Assembly (NCBI GenBank): GCA_902362435.1
Contig: CABIWW010000018.1
Location: forward strand, 1-40,744
Direction: 5' to 3'
DNA: 40,744 nt
Source of the DNA: Eubacteriaceae bacterium
GTDB lineage: Bacteria > Bacillota > Clostridia > Peptostreptococcales > Anaerovoracaceae
The translations under genes and the position numbers were made by a program. How positions within the stretch are numbered: position 1 is the stretch's first letter; every line of letters begins with the position of its first letter. This document shows positions 1-9,449 of this stretch, one piece after another. The notes beneath the pieces were generated by a model. That model saw only the letters and a program-made list of their open reading frames with translations. It was not told the origin of the DNA and did not search any database.

Positions 1-156
1 TGTTTTGGGTTATTTAAATTCTAACACAAAAGGAAGTTCTCTTTTCTATTGATCTTTTTTTGACCTACAAATATTTTACACTAGCTATAACGGTTGTGCT
101 GCAGTGCTGTTTAAGTGTATAATAATAGTATAAATTCAAGGAGAAAGAACACAGTA

Positions 157-1617
157 ATGGAAAACAGAGTACGGCGACACTTTACATCAAAAAACAGACG
201 AAAAAACAGAAATATGTTACTGCTTGTGATATTTCTCGCGGTACTTGTGATCACATCGCTGATAGCGATCGCGGCATATGTCTCGACCAACGTTTATCAG
301 AACAAAGAGGAATTCCGGCAGTATGCGGACGAGGAACTGAAAAAAACGCAGAACTTTTCAGTCACTGATAAGACAAAGGTCGAATACGAATATGCCAGCC
401 CGATATCATATGTAGTCGAGTATGATGCGTGCGACGACCGGAACGTTGCAGCTTTTCGCGAACAGCGGATATCCGAGATAAAACAGAAGTACATAGAAAC
501 TGCCTCGGCAGTGGAAAAGGCCAGAAAAAAAGAAAAGAAGAGACTGTACAGGCCGCTGGAGCATGCGCTGATACTGAAATCCAGTGTCTATCGGTCGGTC
601 AGCGGAGCGATAAGCCTGGCGATATACGAGGACAACAGCAGCGAAGTGGAAAAGGACATGAAGAGAGCTGACTCCCGCATAAATACATATCAGTTTTCTG
701 CGAAGACGGGAAATCCACTTGAACCGATGCAGATCTTTCGTGAAAACTACAGGCAGATCTGTTCGAAGTATTTCAGTGAATATTTCAGACGCAACTATGG
801 AAAGGATGAACTGAAAAAGGGCTGGGAGCAGTATGTAACAGCTGAGGAGGGAAATTTCAGCAAATACGCGCTCACAGACGAAGGTGTGACATTTTACTTC
901 GATGAAGGCACCGTGCTGAAAAAATCAAGGGGTGTGGTGCAGGCGGGGATATCGGTTTCCGACCTGGAAGGGACGCTGAGGGAAAGCGTGCTGGAGAGAT
1001 ATATCGATCCTTCAAAGCCGATGGTGGCGGTGACATATGACGACGGGCCGGGAGGAAATGCGGAGACCAGGATCCTGGAATGCCTTAAGAAGCACGGAGC
1101 AGTGGCGACTTTCTTTTATCTGGGAAACCGTGTGTACGGCAGCCCTCAGAACGTGAAGACGGCGTATGAGATCGGATGCGAGCTGGGAAACCATACGTGG
1201 AACCATCCAGTGCTGACAAGTCTTAAGCCGGAAGAGCTTACCAGGCAGTTCAATGATACGAATGCGGTGATAAAAGACGTTGCGGGAGTGTATCCTACGC
1301 TGTTCAGACCGAGCTACGGGGAAACAAATGATGCGATAAACAAGATGTCAGATCTGCCGGTGGTAATGTGGACTGTCGATACCCTCGACTGGAAATACCG
1401 CGACGGGCAGAAGATCTTCGACGCGGTCCGCAGCGCTTCAAACCTCGACGGAAAGATAATCCTGATGCATTCGATCTACGAATCGACTGCCGATGCCACA
1501 GACAAGATCATACCGTGGCTTAAGGAAAACGGATACCAGACCGTGACAGTCAGCGAACTGATAAAGTACAAGACGGGTGCGGATCCGCAGGCAGGAAATA
1601 TATATCACACATTTTAA
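157..1617 (+). CDS. membrane-anchored polysaccharide deacetylase (NodB domain)
   Basis: Probable peptidoglycan or polysaccharide N-deacetylase acting outside the membrane. A single N-terminal transmembrane segment (about residues 20-40) follows a very basic start. A long Lys/Glu-rich extracytoplasmic region of about 240 residues comes next, resembling the DUF3298-like part of PdaC/PgdA-type enzymes. The C-terminal NodB domain shows TYDDGPGG (metal-binding Asp pair), GNHTWNHP (the HxxxH metal site), RPSYGE, DTLDW and ILMHS, so all five catalytic motifs are present. ATG at 157 is chosen because AAGGAGA lies at 138-144; an in-frame GTG at 115 has no such site. Monocistronic. The substrate is not determined by sequence. 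Confidence 0.88.
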   Translation: MENRVRRHFTSKNRRKNRNMLLLVIFLAVLVITSLIAIAAYVSTNVYQNKEEFRQYADEELKKTQNFSVTDKTKVEYEYASPISYVVEYDACDDRNVAAFREQRISEIKQKYIETASAVEKARKKEKKRLYRPLEHALILKSSVYRSVSGAISLAIYEDNSSEVEKDMKRADSRINTYQFSAKTGNPLEPMQIFRENYRQICSKYFSEYFRRNYGKDELKKGWEQYVTAEEGNFSKYALTDEGVTFYFDEGTVLKKSRGVVQAGISVSDLEGTLRESVLERYIDPSKPMVAVTYDDGPGGNAETRILECLKKHGAVATFFYLGNRVYGSPQNVKTAYEIGCELGNHTWNHPVLTSLKPEELTRQFNDTNAVIKDVAGVYPTLFRPSYGETNDAINKMSDLPVVMWTVDTLDWKYRDGQKIFDAVRSASNLDGKIILMHSIYESTADATDKIIPWLKENGYQTVTVSELIKYKTGADPQAGNIYHTF

Positions 1618-1698
1618 AAGGCATGATTGCTTTTAGAGGAAAAATGTGTTACATTATTACTTTAATACTGAAAATAAGAATTTGGAGTGTGTATAAAG

Positions 1699-2091
1699 AT
1701 GCTTATTACTAGACGAAGCGATTATGCGATGCGCATATGCCGTGTCCTGCATGACGGTAAAGTCCATAATGTACGTGAGATATGCCAGGCGGAGGAGATA
1801 CCGAAAGCCTTTGCATATAAGATATTGAGAGAGCTGGAAATGGCGGGACTGGTGAAGTCGGAGCGCGGCAACCAGGGCGGGTACTATCTCAACAGACCGC
1901 TGAGCGAGCTGACGCTTTACGATGTGGTGAATATCACGGAGGATGATCTTGCGATACTTCACTGCATGAAAGAGGAATGCAACAGGAACCCTGACAGCAT
2001 GCCGTGCAAGGTACATCAGGAGATCGAGAGGATACAGAATATCCTGATCGACGAGCTCAAGAAAAAGACGATAGAGGAGATACTCGACTAA
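1699..2091 (+). CDS. Rrf2-family transcriptional regulator
   Basis: 130-residue winged-helix regulator of the Rrf2/IscR family. The N-terminal LITRRSDYAMRI and the helix-turn-helix with GNQGGYYL are typical. Three cysteines (about C89, C94, C103) lie in the spacing used by IscR, NsrR and related proteins to hold a [2Fe-2S] or [4Fe-4S] cluster, so it probably senses iron-sulfur status, NO or redox. ATG 1699 is preferred over GTG 1687 because GGAG sits at 1684-1687. It stands alone between the deacetylase and a terminator, and not beside the iscS-iscU operon at 25.2 kb, so its targets cannot be read from context. Confidence 0.88.
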   Translation: MLITRRSDYAMRICRVLHDGKVHNVREICQAEEIPKAFAYKILRELEMAGLVKSERGNQGGYYLNRPLSELTLYDVVNITEDDLAILHCMKEECNRNPDSMPCKVHQEIERIQNILIDELKKKTIEEILD

Positions 2092-2219
2092 GCCCGGACC
2101 GTGAACTGAATGCGAACGGACCGTGAATGCAGCGCAGATATCACGGTACCGTGCATCGACGTAACGGCGATGCGACTGGCGTCATGCACCGGCAGAATGG
2201 CAGAGTAACGGATGAAAAT

Positions 2220-2280
2220 AAGACCCTTTCGGCGAGAAGGCTGAATAACGCAGCTGTTCGCACGAAAGGGTCTTTGTGTT
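2220..2280 (+). terminator. Rho-independent terminator after the Rrf2 gene
   Basis: A perfect 12-bp inverted repeat (AAGACCCTTTCG at 2220-2231, its complement at 2263-2274) encloses a 31-nt loop and is followed by TTTGTGTTTTTT. It sits between the Rrf2 gene and the convergent pseudouridine synthase gene. The T-rich tail favours plus-strand use; minus-strand use is possible but weaker. Confidence 0.8.
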
Positions 2281-2309
2281 TTTTGAATTGCAAAGCTGCA
2301 CACTGTGTA

Positions 2310-3203
2310 TCAGACGAGCCTGTCGAGCACGCTCTGCATGTCATCGGGCAGCGGCGCGTTCAGTGTCAGCTGCTTTTTCGTTATAGGGTGTGTAAAGGTC
2401 AGTGTCGCGGCGTGAAGCGCCTGTCTTTCGATCAGGTTCACGTTGTCTCCTCCGTAAAGCCAGTCGCCGAGCACGGGGTGACCGATGTGCGACATATGTA
2501 CGCGTATCTGGTGTGTTCGCCCGGTTTCAAGGATCAGCTCCACGAGTGTGTAGCCCATGCGAGGGAAACGCTGCAGCACTGTGTAGTGGGTGACCGACGG
2601 CGAGCCGCCTTCCATCACTCCGCGCCTGACGTTTTCCGGATCGGGTCTGCCGATCGGCAGGTCGATAGTGCCTGAATCCGATTCGACGATGTCTTTGACG
2701 ATCGCTACGTAGCGCTTTCTGACGAGATTGGCCTTCATCTGATGCGTGTAGTCGTTCTGGCAGTATGCGTTTTTCGCGATGACCAGGAGTCCCGATGTAT
2801 CCATGTCCAGTCTGTTCACGAATCTTATCTTGAAGGACTGGCCTGTCTGCTCCATGTAGTACATGAGCGCATTCGCGACTGTGCCCGAAGGGTGGCCCTT
2901 GGTCGGATGGACGATGAGCCCCGGCTGCTTGTTTATTATCAGCAGGTCATCATCCTCGAATACTGGATAGAGAGGTATGTTCTGCGGCTCGAAGTTGCTC
3001 CTTTCATCGGGGAGCGTGATCTTTATCACATCTCCCGCTGCAGGCCTGATCCAGCCCGGCGTCTGGACGCCGTTGAGCATCACGAGCTTTTCGCGTTTTA
3101 TTTTATTTCTCAGCCTGGAGGAAAAATCGAAATGCTCGCGCATTATATCTTTCAGTTCCAGGCCTTCATCTTCTGAAGTAACTGTATGGATAAAATCTGT
3201 CAT
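2310..3203 (-). CDS. RluA/RluD-family pseudouridine synthase
   Basis: 297-residue enzyme that would isomerise uridine to pseudouridine in rRNA or tRNA. The N-terminal region (about residues 15-70) is an S4 RNA-binding domain, with KIKREKLVMLNGV and GDVIKI. The catalytic domain carries RLDMDTSGLLV with the catalytic Asp at about 133. The family usually has HRLD; here it is NRLD. Downstream TGRTHQIRVH and HPVLGDWLYGG are further family hallmarks. It is transcribed toward the terminator at 2220-2280. The NAD kinase gene lies 156 bp upstream on the same strand. Exact target uridine (RluD-like or RluA-like) cannot be told. Confidence 0.9.
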   Translation of the reverse strand: MTDFIHTVTSEDEGLELKDIMREHFDFSSRLRNKIKREKLVMLNGVQTPGWIRPAAGDVIKITLPDERSNFEPQNIPLYPVFEDDDLLIINKQPGLIVHPTKGHPSGTVANALMYYMEQTGQSFKIRFVNRLDMDTSGLLVIAKNAYCQNDYTHQMKANLVRKRYVAIVKDIVESDSGTIDLPIGRPDPENVRRGVMEGGSPSVTHYTVLQRFPRMGYTLVELILETGRTHQIRVHMSHIGHPVLGDWLYGGDNVNLIERQALHAATLTFTHPITKKQLTLNAPLPDDMQSVLDRLV

Positions 3204-3359
3204 TCTCTTTGTATGCCTTTCAATTTTGTAAGTCTTTCATGCAGCCGCAGCGGGTTCTACAGCTGATAGATGACCGTGGTGACCGGTGCGGATGATGGCC
3301 TGTGCAGCAGGTCCGGGGTGATCGATGGACGGTAGCGCGGCTGTTCTGGCTTTCTGCAG

Positions 3360-4166
3360 CTACAGGAACTTGCTCTTGACCTTGTCCCAGAAATCGTAGT
3401 TCTTGAACCGCATCAGCTGTACCGATGTTTCCGATATCATCACCTGTATGTCGCGTATGTCGGAGTAGCTTGTCTGGAAACCGTCGTTCGTGATGAATAT
3501 CCTGCTGTCGCTGCTTTCGGGAACGACTCCCAGTGACAGCTCGGCAGGGAGAAGGATGCTCGATGTGAACGAACGGTATGCCGTAGTGTTCATCGGTGCT
3601 ATAGGTGTGACCTGAAGCAGTTTGAGCCGCGGATCTACGATGGATCCTCCGAGCGAGTAGTTGTATGCTGTGCTCCCGGCCGACGTTGCGATCAGTATGC
3701 CGTCTCCGCTGAAGCGCTCGATAGGCTTGCCGCCGATGGAAATATCGAGATGCACGGAGTACGACTGTCTGCCCCTTATAACGATCTCGTTGAGGCCGAT
3801 ATGCGTGTGCTCCGAGCCGTCATTTTTTGTGACTACGGCCTTTACGGTGCTCAGCTCCTGTATGGAGTACTGCCTGTCTTCGTAGTCTGAAATGAACCGG
3901 TCGATGCTGTCGAGCGATATTTCCTGGAAAAATCCGAGGTGCCCGGTATTTATACCTATGATGGGGCACTCAGGGAAGCTGCAGGAGTGCACCGCTTTGA
4001 GCAGTGCGCCGTCGCCGCCTATGCAGATTATCAGTTCTGTTTTGTCGCCTGAATACTCTTCCGTCACCGTATATCCTCTGTCAACGAGTTTTTTTGTGAG
4101 GATCGTCTGTGTTTCCAGTGACAAATCTGTCCCGTTTGTAAAAATGTTGATGTGTTTTTTCTTCAT
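3360..4166 (-). CDS. nadK: NAD kinase
   Basis: ATP-dependent NAD kinase making NADP. Shows the diacylglycerol-kinase-like motifs GGDGALLK (GGDG Asp at about residue 52), GINTGHLGFF, the substrate-site run GDGILIATSAGSTAYNYSLGG, and a C-terminal beta-sandwich. Length (268 aa) is normal. The start at 4166 (MKKKHINIF) is chosen because GGGAAGGA lies just upstream; an in-frame ATG at 4187 would add seven residues but lacks a ribosome site. Probably co-transcribed with the downstream pseudouridine synthase gene; oligoendopeptidase F lies 78 bp downstream in the coordinate sense and upstream in transcription. Confidence 0.93.
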   Translation of the reverse strand: MKKKHINIFTNGTDLSLETQTILTKKLVDRGYTVTEEYSGDKTELIICIGGDGALLKAVHSCSFPECPIIGINTGHLGFFQEISLDSIDRFISDYEDRQYSIQELSTVKAVVTKNDGSEHTHIGLNEIVIRGRQSYSVHLDISIGGKPIERFSGDGILIATSAGSTAYNYSLGGSIVDPRLKLLQVTPIAPMNTTAYRSFTSSILLPAELSLGVVPESSDSRIFITNDGFQTSYSDIRDIQVMISETSVQLMRFKNYDFWDKVKSKFL

Positions 4167-4243
4167 AAAGCTGATCCTTCCCGGCATTTTATCTTAAGTC
4201 CATGTTAGTACGATCCGGGATCCTTCAATGGACCCAATAAGTT

Positions 4244-6046
4244 CTATATCAGTTTTTCGAATTCGTCCAGCAGGCTTTCAAAGGTCTGCATAGCTTTTCT
4301 TACAGGCTCAGGACTGCTCATATCGACGCCTGCGATCTTTAAAAGCTCGATAGGGTAGTCTGACTCGCCTGTCTTCAGAAATTCGATGTATGCGTCTCTC
4401 GCAGGCTCTCCTTCGGTCAGGATCCTGTTAGAGATAGCCGTCGCTGCGGAATATCCGGTAGCGTATTTATAAACGTAGAATGCATTGTAAAAGTGCGGTA
4501 TGCGGGCCCATTCATATTTTATGGTGTCGTCTTTTTCTACTGCATCGCCGTAGTACCTGGCATTGAGCGCTTCATACTGTTCGCACATGCCTTCTGCCGT
4601 CAGCACCTGTCCATCTTCGATCGCCTTGTGAGTCATATCCTCGAATTCTGCGAACATCGTCTGTCTGAACAGCGTGGTCCTGAATTCCTCGAGATAGAGA
4701 TTGAGCAGATATTTTCGCATCTCTGTGTCGGTCTCATTGTTGAGCAGATGCTTCATCAGCAGCGATTCGTTGACCGTCGACGCCACTTCTGCGGTGAATA
4801 TGGAGTGGCTTCCGTAGATGTACGGCTGGTTGTCTCTGGTGTAGCGCGAATGCATCGAGTGACCCATTTCGTGGATTATCGTGAATACATCCTTGAGCGT
4901 GTCAGTATAGTTCAGGAGGATGTAAGGGTAGCTGTCATAGCTGCCGAAGCTGTATGCTCCGCTCGTCTTTCCTCTGTTTTCGTACACGTCTATCCAGCCC
5001 TGCGAGATACCTTCGTTCATCTTGGAAATGTACTCGCTGCCGAGAGGGGCGAGGGCTGTTCGCATCATGTCGAGTGCTTTTTCATAAGGAATGTCGTTTT
5101 TAGGGAGCTCGATGAGCGGCACGTACATGTCGTACATGTACATTTTGTCAAGACCGAGCATTTTCTTGCGGAGTGCCACGTATCTGTGGAGCACAGGCAG
5201 GTATTCGTTGACTACTGCAACGAGGTTGTCGTATACTTCGCCGGGTATATTGTCTCCGGAAAGTGCAGCAGCTCTGGCTGACTCGTATTTTCTGATCCTG
5301 GAGCCGACCACATCGGTCTTGGTGTTGTAGTTATAGCATGATGCGATAGTGTTTATGAGTTCTTTATAAGAGTCGTACATAGCGTTGTATGCCGCTTTTC
5401 TCACATCTCTGTCATGGCTTTCCATGAGTTTGATGTAGCTGCCGTGAGTGACTTCGACAGGCTGGCCGTCTTCGCCGGTCACTGTGCCGAATTTGATGTC
5501 GGCATTGTTGAGCATGGTGAATATGTCGTTTGTCGCACCTGTGACTTCGCTCATCTGTGCGAGGATGTTTTCCTCTGCTTCGGAAAGCACGTGCGCTTTC
5601 TGACGGAGCGTGTCTCTGATGGCGAATTCGTATTCTTTTAATCCCGGTTCCTGGTCTATATAGCCGAGGATAGTTTCTTCAGGTGAAGCGAGCAGTTCCG
5701 GTGTGAAAAATGCCATCGCTGCGGAAACTTTTGCGATAACGGCGCCGCATCGGCTGGTCATAGCCTGGTATTTGCTGTCTGCGTTGTTTTCATCGCGGCG
5801 CATGCGCGCGTATACGAATATCCTTTCGAGATCCATCCATATAGCATCGCGGTCCTTGTGTGCTTTCAGGAGACCTGCAGCGCTTTCCGCAAGCTTTCCG
5901 CTGTAAGTCCTGTTGTATTCTTCGGCACGTTCCGCGATCCTGTCGAGATCGCCGTCGACAGCAGAGTCATCTGAGATCATCGCTTCGATGTTCCACTTGT
6001 ACTTTTTATCTATCTGATCTCTGGTCTTCAGTTCATTCGAATTCAT
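4244..6046 (-). CDS. pepF: oligoendopeptidase F (M3 family)
   Basis: 600-residue cytoplasmic zinc metallopeptidase that cleaves short peptides. The zinc site HEMGH is at about residues 392-396, followed by SMHSRYT, and a downstream glutamate-containing helix (FTAEVASTVNESLL) supplies the third ligand. The N-terminal alpha-helical lobe is typical of PepF/M3B. A GGAGGT ribosome site lies 8 nt before the ATG at 6046. Length matches the family. First gene of the minus-strand cluster pepF-nadK-pseudouridine synthase. Confidence 0.95.
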   Translation of the reverse strand: MNSNELKTRDQIDKKYKWNIEAMISDDSAVDGDLDRIAERAEEYNRTYSGKLAESAAGLLKAHKDRDAIWMDLERIFVYARMRRDENNADSKYQAMTSRCGAVIAKVSAAMAFFTPELLASPEETILGYIDQEPGLKEYEFAIRDTLRQKAHVLSEAEENILAQMSEVTGATNDIFTMLNNADIKFGTVTGEDGQPVEVTHGSYIKLMESHDRDVRKAAYNAMYDSYKELINTIASCYNYNTKTDVVGSRIRKYESARAAALSGDNIPGEVYDNLVAVVNEYLPVLHRYVALRKKMLGLDKMYMYDMYVPLIELPKNDIPYEKALDMMRTALAPLGSEYISKMNEGISQGWIDVYENRGKTSGAYSFGSYDSYPYILLNYTDTLKDVFTIIHEMGHSMHSRYTRDNQPYIYGSHSIFTAEVASTVNESLLMKHLLNNETDTEMRKYLLNLYLEEFRTTLFRQTMFAEFEDMTHKAIEDGQVLTAEGMCEQYEALNARYYGDAVEKDDTIKYEWARIPHFYNAFYVYKYATGYSAATAISNRILTEGEPARDAYIEFLKTGESDYPIELLKIAGVDMSSPEPVRKAMQTFESLLDEFEKLI

Positions 6047-6147
6047 TTTTTTACCTCCGTTGCAATTTACTTTGTAAAAGTAATATTATATAATAAGCTG
6101 ATATGGACATCAGCATGTCCCGGCATGTTCCAATAAATTTGATTTTA

Positions 6148-6263
6148 CGGCAAAGCCGATATGAAGCAATGGAATTATTATAGCAGACAAGCTTGTCGCA
6201 GTCTGCTTCAATAGTTTCCACCTTGCGGCGAAGCCGATATAAATCAATGAAACTATTATAACA
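6148..6263. repeat. two-copy hairpin-rich intergenic repeat (78-bp period)
   Basis: The 310-bp gap between pepF and murI has no gene. Two 38-nt units (6148-6185 and 6226-6263) match at about 32 positions; each begins with a small CGGC-GCCG hairpin. Between them, arms at about 6170-6188 and 6201-6220 form an imperfect 19-20-bp inverted repeat round a 12-nt loop containing AAGCTT. Just upstream (6101-6118), GCTGAT and ATCAGC form another small hairpin. It looks like a REP/MITE-like palindromic element; mobility is not shown. Confidence 0.55.
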
Positions 6264-6356
6264 TGCAAACTCAGCATTATCGACATTTAATAAATGTTTA
6301 GATACATATATTATCGCAATAGATAGTATGCAGTAAACGAGAGGAGATATACTTCA

Positions 6357-7190
6357 ATGGATAACAGACCCATAGGTTTTTTTGATTCGGGGCTCGGAGG
6401 ACTGACATGCATACCGCACCTCATGAAAAAGCTGCCTGATGAAAAAATGATTTACTTCGGGGATACTGCAAGGACTCCATACGGATCGAAAGCGATCTCG
6501 ACTATAAAGAATTTCTCTATGGAAATCGCAGATTTCCTCGTAAAAAGCAATGTGAAGATGATAGTCATCGCCTGCAACACGGTAAGCTCCACATGTCTTG
6601 AGGATCTGAGACGAAAATTTCCTCAGATCCCGATACTCGGCATAATCGACCCTGCTGCGAAGAGCATCGCAGAACACGGCAATGCGGACAGCCGGGTGGG
6701 CATAATAGGAACGAAGGTCACGATCGCCAGCAGAGCCTACGAGGAGTGTATCAGCAGATATAACGACAGCATAAATATTTTCGAGACATCGTGCCCGGCA
6801 TTCGTGCCTCTGATAGAAGAAGGGATAATCGAAAACGACATCATGGATCTGACCATAAAATATTACATGGATGATTTCGTGTACGGCAACAGACTCGACA
6901 CGGTGGTACTGGGATGCACGCACTATCCTCTGATCAGCAGGAACATAGAACGGATATATCCGCAGCTGGATATAATAAATCCTTCCAGTATAATCGTCGA
7001 TACAATAGCAAAAATACTTGGAGAGAGAGACATGCTTGCGAAGGATTCATCCTTTGAAAATGTGTTCTACGCCAGCGACCTTTCGGAAAACTTCATCAAC
7101 ATGATCGACCATATTTTCGAGGGGGAAAGCGAAGGCAGGAAGGTGAAATTCCTTAATTTTGATTTGGAAAACGGAGAGCGATTTATATGA
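6357..7190 (+). CDS. murI: glutamate racemase
   Basis: Cofactor-independent interconversion of L- and D-glutamate for peptidoglycan. 277 residues. The N-terminal signature GFFDSGLGGLT includes the Asp at about 10; the two catalytic cysteines are in IACNT (C73) and LGCTHYPL (C187). AGGAG at 6342-6346 supports the ATG at 6357. The next gene starts inside the last codons (4-nt overlap), so the two are translationally coupled. Confidence 0.95.
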   Translation: MDNRPIGFFDSGLGGLTCIPHLMKKLPDEKMIYFGDTARTPYGSKAISTIKNFSMEIADFLVKSNVKMIVIACNTVSSTCLEDLRRKFPQIPILGIIDPAAKSIAEHGNADSRVGIIGTKVTIASRAYEECISRYNDSINIFETSCPAFVPLIEEGIIENDIMDLTIKYYMDDFVYGNRLDTVVLGCTHYPLISRNIERIYPQLDIINPSSIIVDTIAKILGERDMLAKDSSFENVFYASDLSENFINMIDHIFEGESEGRKVKFLNFDLENGERFI

Positions 7191-7786
7191 ATTACGAAGA
7201 ACTTATAGAATACCTCGATCTCGAGGACGGGAGCGAACTTGAATACTTTGAAGCGATGGCAGACATGATCGAGAGCGAGGAATACATCGAGATGGAAGCT
7301 ATGTACAGGCTTTTTGAGGAAGCTGACAAGACTATGATAGAAGAGCTCCTCAACGATTATTTTGAGGATATACTTGACGGACTTCCGGACAATTCAGGAG
7401 AGATCTTTTCACTGCTGCATCAGATAAAGCTCAGCCTCACGGGACTCATAGCAGGAGCCGAGGATGACAGCGACCTGCGAAGATTTACAGATGAATTCCA
7501 CAAGTTCAGGAACTGGTACTCCCAGGACTCCGAAGTCGAGCTGACCCCTGACGGCGGAGGCGCGCCTCTTTACCACAGCGTCAGAGATGCGATCACAGCG
7601 TCGCGCGTGGAAAAACTGGGCGGCGAAAAGTACAGCTATGATTTTGAAAATGCGCTGGATTATGAGCTCGACAGCTATACGGTGCCGTTTTCGGATCTCG
7701 CACAGGCAGAGGATGAAAACGACGGGACCATCGTGTTTTCACCGGAGGACGGCGAGCCCGGCGACTATTCGGACGACTACATGTAG
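7187..7786 (+). CDS. unknown highly acidic protein
   Basis: I do not recognise this 199-residue protein. It is strongly acidic throughout, with Asp/Glu-rich N- and C-termini and aromatic residues spaced through the acidic runs. There are no cysteines, signal peptide or membrane segment, so it should be cytoplasmic. The first 90 residues look helical, the rest less ordered. It overlaps murI by 4 nt (ATGA junction) and is followed 12 bp later by a metallo-hydrolase gene, so it is certainly translated as part of this operon. No function is proposed. Confidence 0.8.
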   Translation: MNYEELIEYLDLEDGSELEYFEAMADMIESEEYIEMEAMYRLFEEADKTMIEELLNDYFEDILDGLPDNSGEIFSLLHQIKLSLTGLIAGAEDDSDLRRFTDEFHKFRNWYSQDSEVELTPDGGGAPLYHSVRDAITASRVEKLGGEKYSYDFENALDYELDSYTVPFSDLAQAEDENDGTIVFSPEDGEPGDYSDDYM

Positions 7787-7798
7787 GGAGCTTCTATC

Positions 7799-8758
7799 AT
7801 GACAGACAAAGCAAGAGATCAGAAGAACATCATAATAGACGACAAGATATTCAATGTGTTCGGGGATGATTTCGACAGATTCGATTTTCCTGCGGACATA
7901 CAGCGCGTGACGGCGGGCAACGGCGGCGAGGCGCTGCTGATAAACGGCAGTGAAAAGACCGCGCTTCTCGACTGCGGCATGGCGTACTGCGGCAGCAGGA
8001 TGGTCGAAAACCTGAAAAGCGCGCTTCAGAACCGCGGGCGCAGTACGCTGGACATCGTGTTCCTCAGCCATTCGCACTACGATCACATTGGTGCGCTTCC
8101 TTATGTAAAGGCCGCGTTTCCGGATGCCGTGGTGTATGCGAGCAGGCACTGCAGCGAGATCCTCAAAAGACCGAATGCGAGAAAGCTCATGAAAGAACTT
8201 GGGACGACGGCGCGGGATCTTTACGATCCGGGCAATACCGAAGAGATAATCGTCGACGGACTTGCGGCAGACAGAGTTCTGGCCGACGGAGATACGGTAT
8301 CGCTGGGGAAAGAGACAGTGGCAGCGATAGAGACGAAAGGGCACACCGACTGCTCCATGAGCTACTACCTCGAGCCGTACCGGATCCTTTTCACGAGCGA
8401 AAGCACCGGGCTGATGGAGACCTCGGAATACGTACATACACCGATACTTAAAAGCTACGATGACGCGATCGTTTCAATGAAAAAATGCAGGGCATGCGGC
8501 GCGGAATACCTGTGCCTGCCTCATTTCGGCATGCTTCCGAAGGACTTCAACGAGACGTACTGGAAGATGTTCGAGGAGGCGTGCCATGAAAAGCTCGCAT
8601 TCGTGCGCCGTATGGAAAACGGCGGGCTGAGCGAGGACGAGATGGTCGACGAGTATATGAAGAAATACTGGAATCCCGCAAAGGAGCAGGAGCAGCCCAT
8701 CGAAGCTTATCTGATCAACGCGAGGGCGGTCGTCAAAGCGATAAGACGGGCGCTGTGA
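7799..8758 (+). CDS. metallo-beta-lactamase-fold hydrolase
   Basis: 319-residue cytoplasmic MBL-fold protein. The zinc motif HSHYDH is at about residues 91-96, and KGHTDCSMSYYL supplies the next metal histidine. The C-terminal third is helical. GGGAG at 7786-7790 supports the ATG at 7799. Third gene of the murI operon. The fold covers thioesterases, glyoxalases, nucleases and others, and no substrate can be assigned. It converges on a GNAT gene with a gap of only 10 bp, so mRNA 3' ends of the two operons probably overlap. Confidence 0.88.
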   Translation: MTDKARDQKNIIIDDKIFNVFGDDFDRFDFPADIQRVTAGNGGEALLINGSEKTALLDCGMAYCGSRMVENLKSALQNRGRSTLDIVFLSHSHYDHIGALPYVKAAFPDAVVYASRHCSEILKRPNARKLMKELGTTARDLYDPGNTEEIIVDGLAADRVLADGDTVSLGKETVAAIETKGHTDCSMSYYLEPYRILFTSESTGLMETSEYVHTPILKSYDDAIVSMKKCRACGAEYLCLPHFGMLPKDFNETYWKMFEEACHEKLAFVRRMENGGLSEDEMVDEYMKKYWNPAKEQEQPIEAYLINARAVVKAIRRAL

Positions 8759-8768
8759 TCCTGCGTGT

Positions 8769-9449
8769 CTAGCGGTTGGTGTACAGCATGTATGTATTGA
8801 CGAAACCGAATTTTTCGGATGATGTCTCGCCGATCACATCGAAACCGAGGCTCTGATAGAATTTCACATCGTCTGCCGTATTGGTGAACAGCATGACAGG
8901 AAGCCCGACTTCATCTGCGTACCGGCAGACCTGAGTCATGAGTTTTCGGCCGCGACCCTGATGCTGATATTTTTTCTCGACGCCGAGAAAATCGGCATAT
9001 ATGTGAGGTCTGGGGATCGTATCGAGCCGGCTTTCCAGCAGATCGAGCTCCTCGAAAAGCTCGAGGCGCAGCTTTCTGTCTTCTGCGGAGAGCCTGTTCA
9101 TCACATTGCGGTACTCTCTGCTGTAGCTTCCGGCGGCGAGATGCTTGAGAAATGTATATTTCATCCTGTCGGAATGGACGAGCATCACCGCTTCATGGAC
9201 GTTTTCGTCAAGGCTGAATCCGGCACCGTACATCATGTCGTACGCCGTGTAATATCTGAGAGTGGCTTCCAGTGCGAGGAGCCTTTTTCTTTTGTCCGGA
9301 AATACATTGAGCAGCTTCGGGTACCGGTCGAATGCGTCGAGGTAGGTGAGTACGAGCTTTTCTCTGTCCCTGTTTTTCAGTCTGTAAAGCTGCGGGATAT
9401 CGATTTTTCCTGTAAAGCCGTTAGCGGCTGTGCCTTCTGTTGTTTTCAT
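8769..9449 (-). CDS. GNAT-family N-acetyltransferase
   Basis: 226-residue acetyl-CoA-dependent acyltransferase. The acetyl-CoA site is visible in the C-terminal half as LGVEKKYQHQGRGRKLM, followed by a strand with PVMLFTNTADDVKFYQSLGFDVIGE, the usual GNAT C-terminal signature. The N-terminal 120 residues are helical. The start at 9449 (MKTTEG) is chosen because GGAG lies 8 nt upstream; a longer frame starting at 9512 would add a hydrophobic, unlikely leader. Single gene, substrate unknown. Confidence 0.85.
   Translation of the reverse strand: MKTTEGTAANGFTGKIDIPQLYRLKNRDREKLVLTYLDAFDRYPKLLNVFPDKRKRLLALEATLRYYTAYDMMYGAGFSLDENVHEAVMLVHSDRMKYTFLKHLAAGSYSREYRNVMNRLSAEDRKLRLELFEELDLLESRLDTIPRPHIYADFLGVEKKYQHQGRGRKLMTQVCRYADEVGLPVMLFTNTADDVKFYQSLGFDVIGETSSEKFGFVNTYMLYTNR

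Noticed and set aside
1..114. Promoter of the deacetylase gene (TTGACC at 60-65 and TATAAC at 86-91)
   Set aside because: The spacing is 20 nt and no better pair is seen, so it is not listed as a feature.
2127..2675. 182-codon plus-strand frame opposite the pseudouridine synthase gene
   Set aside because: Composition is Arg/Cys/His-rich and lacks any motif; it spans the terminator at 2220 and mirrors a clear gene on the other strand.
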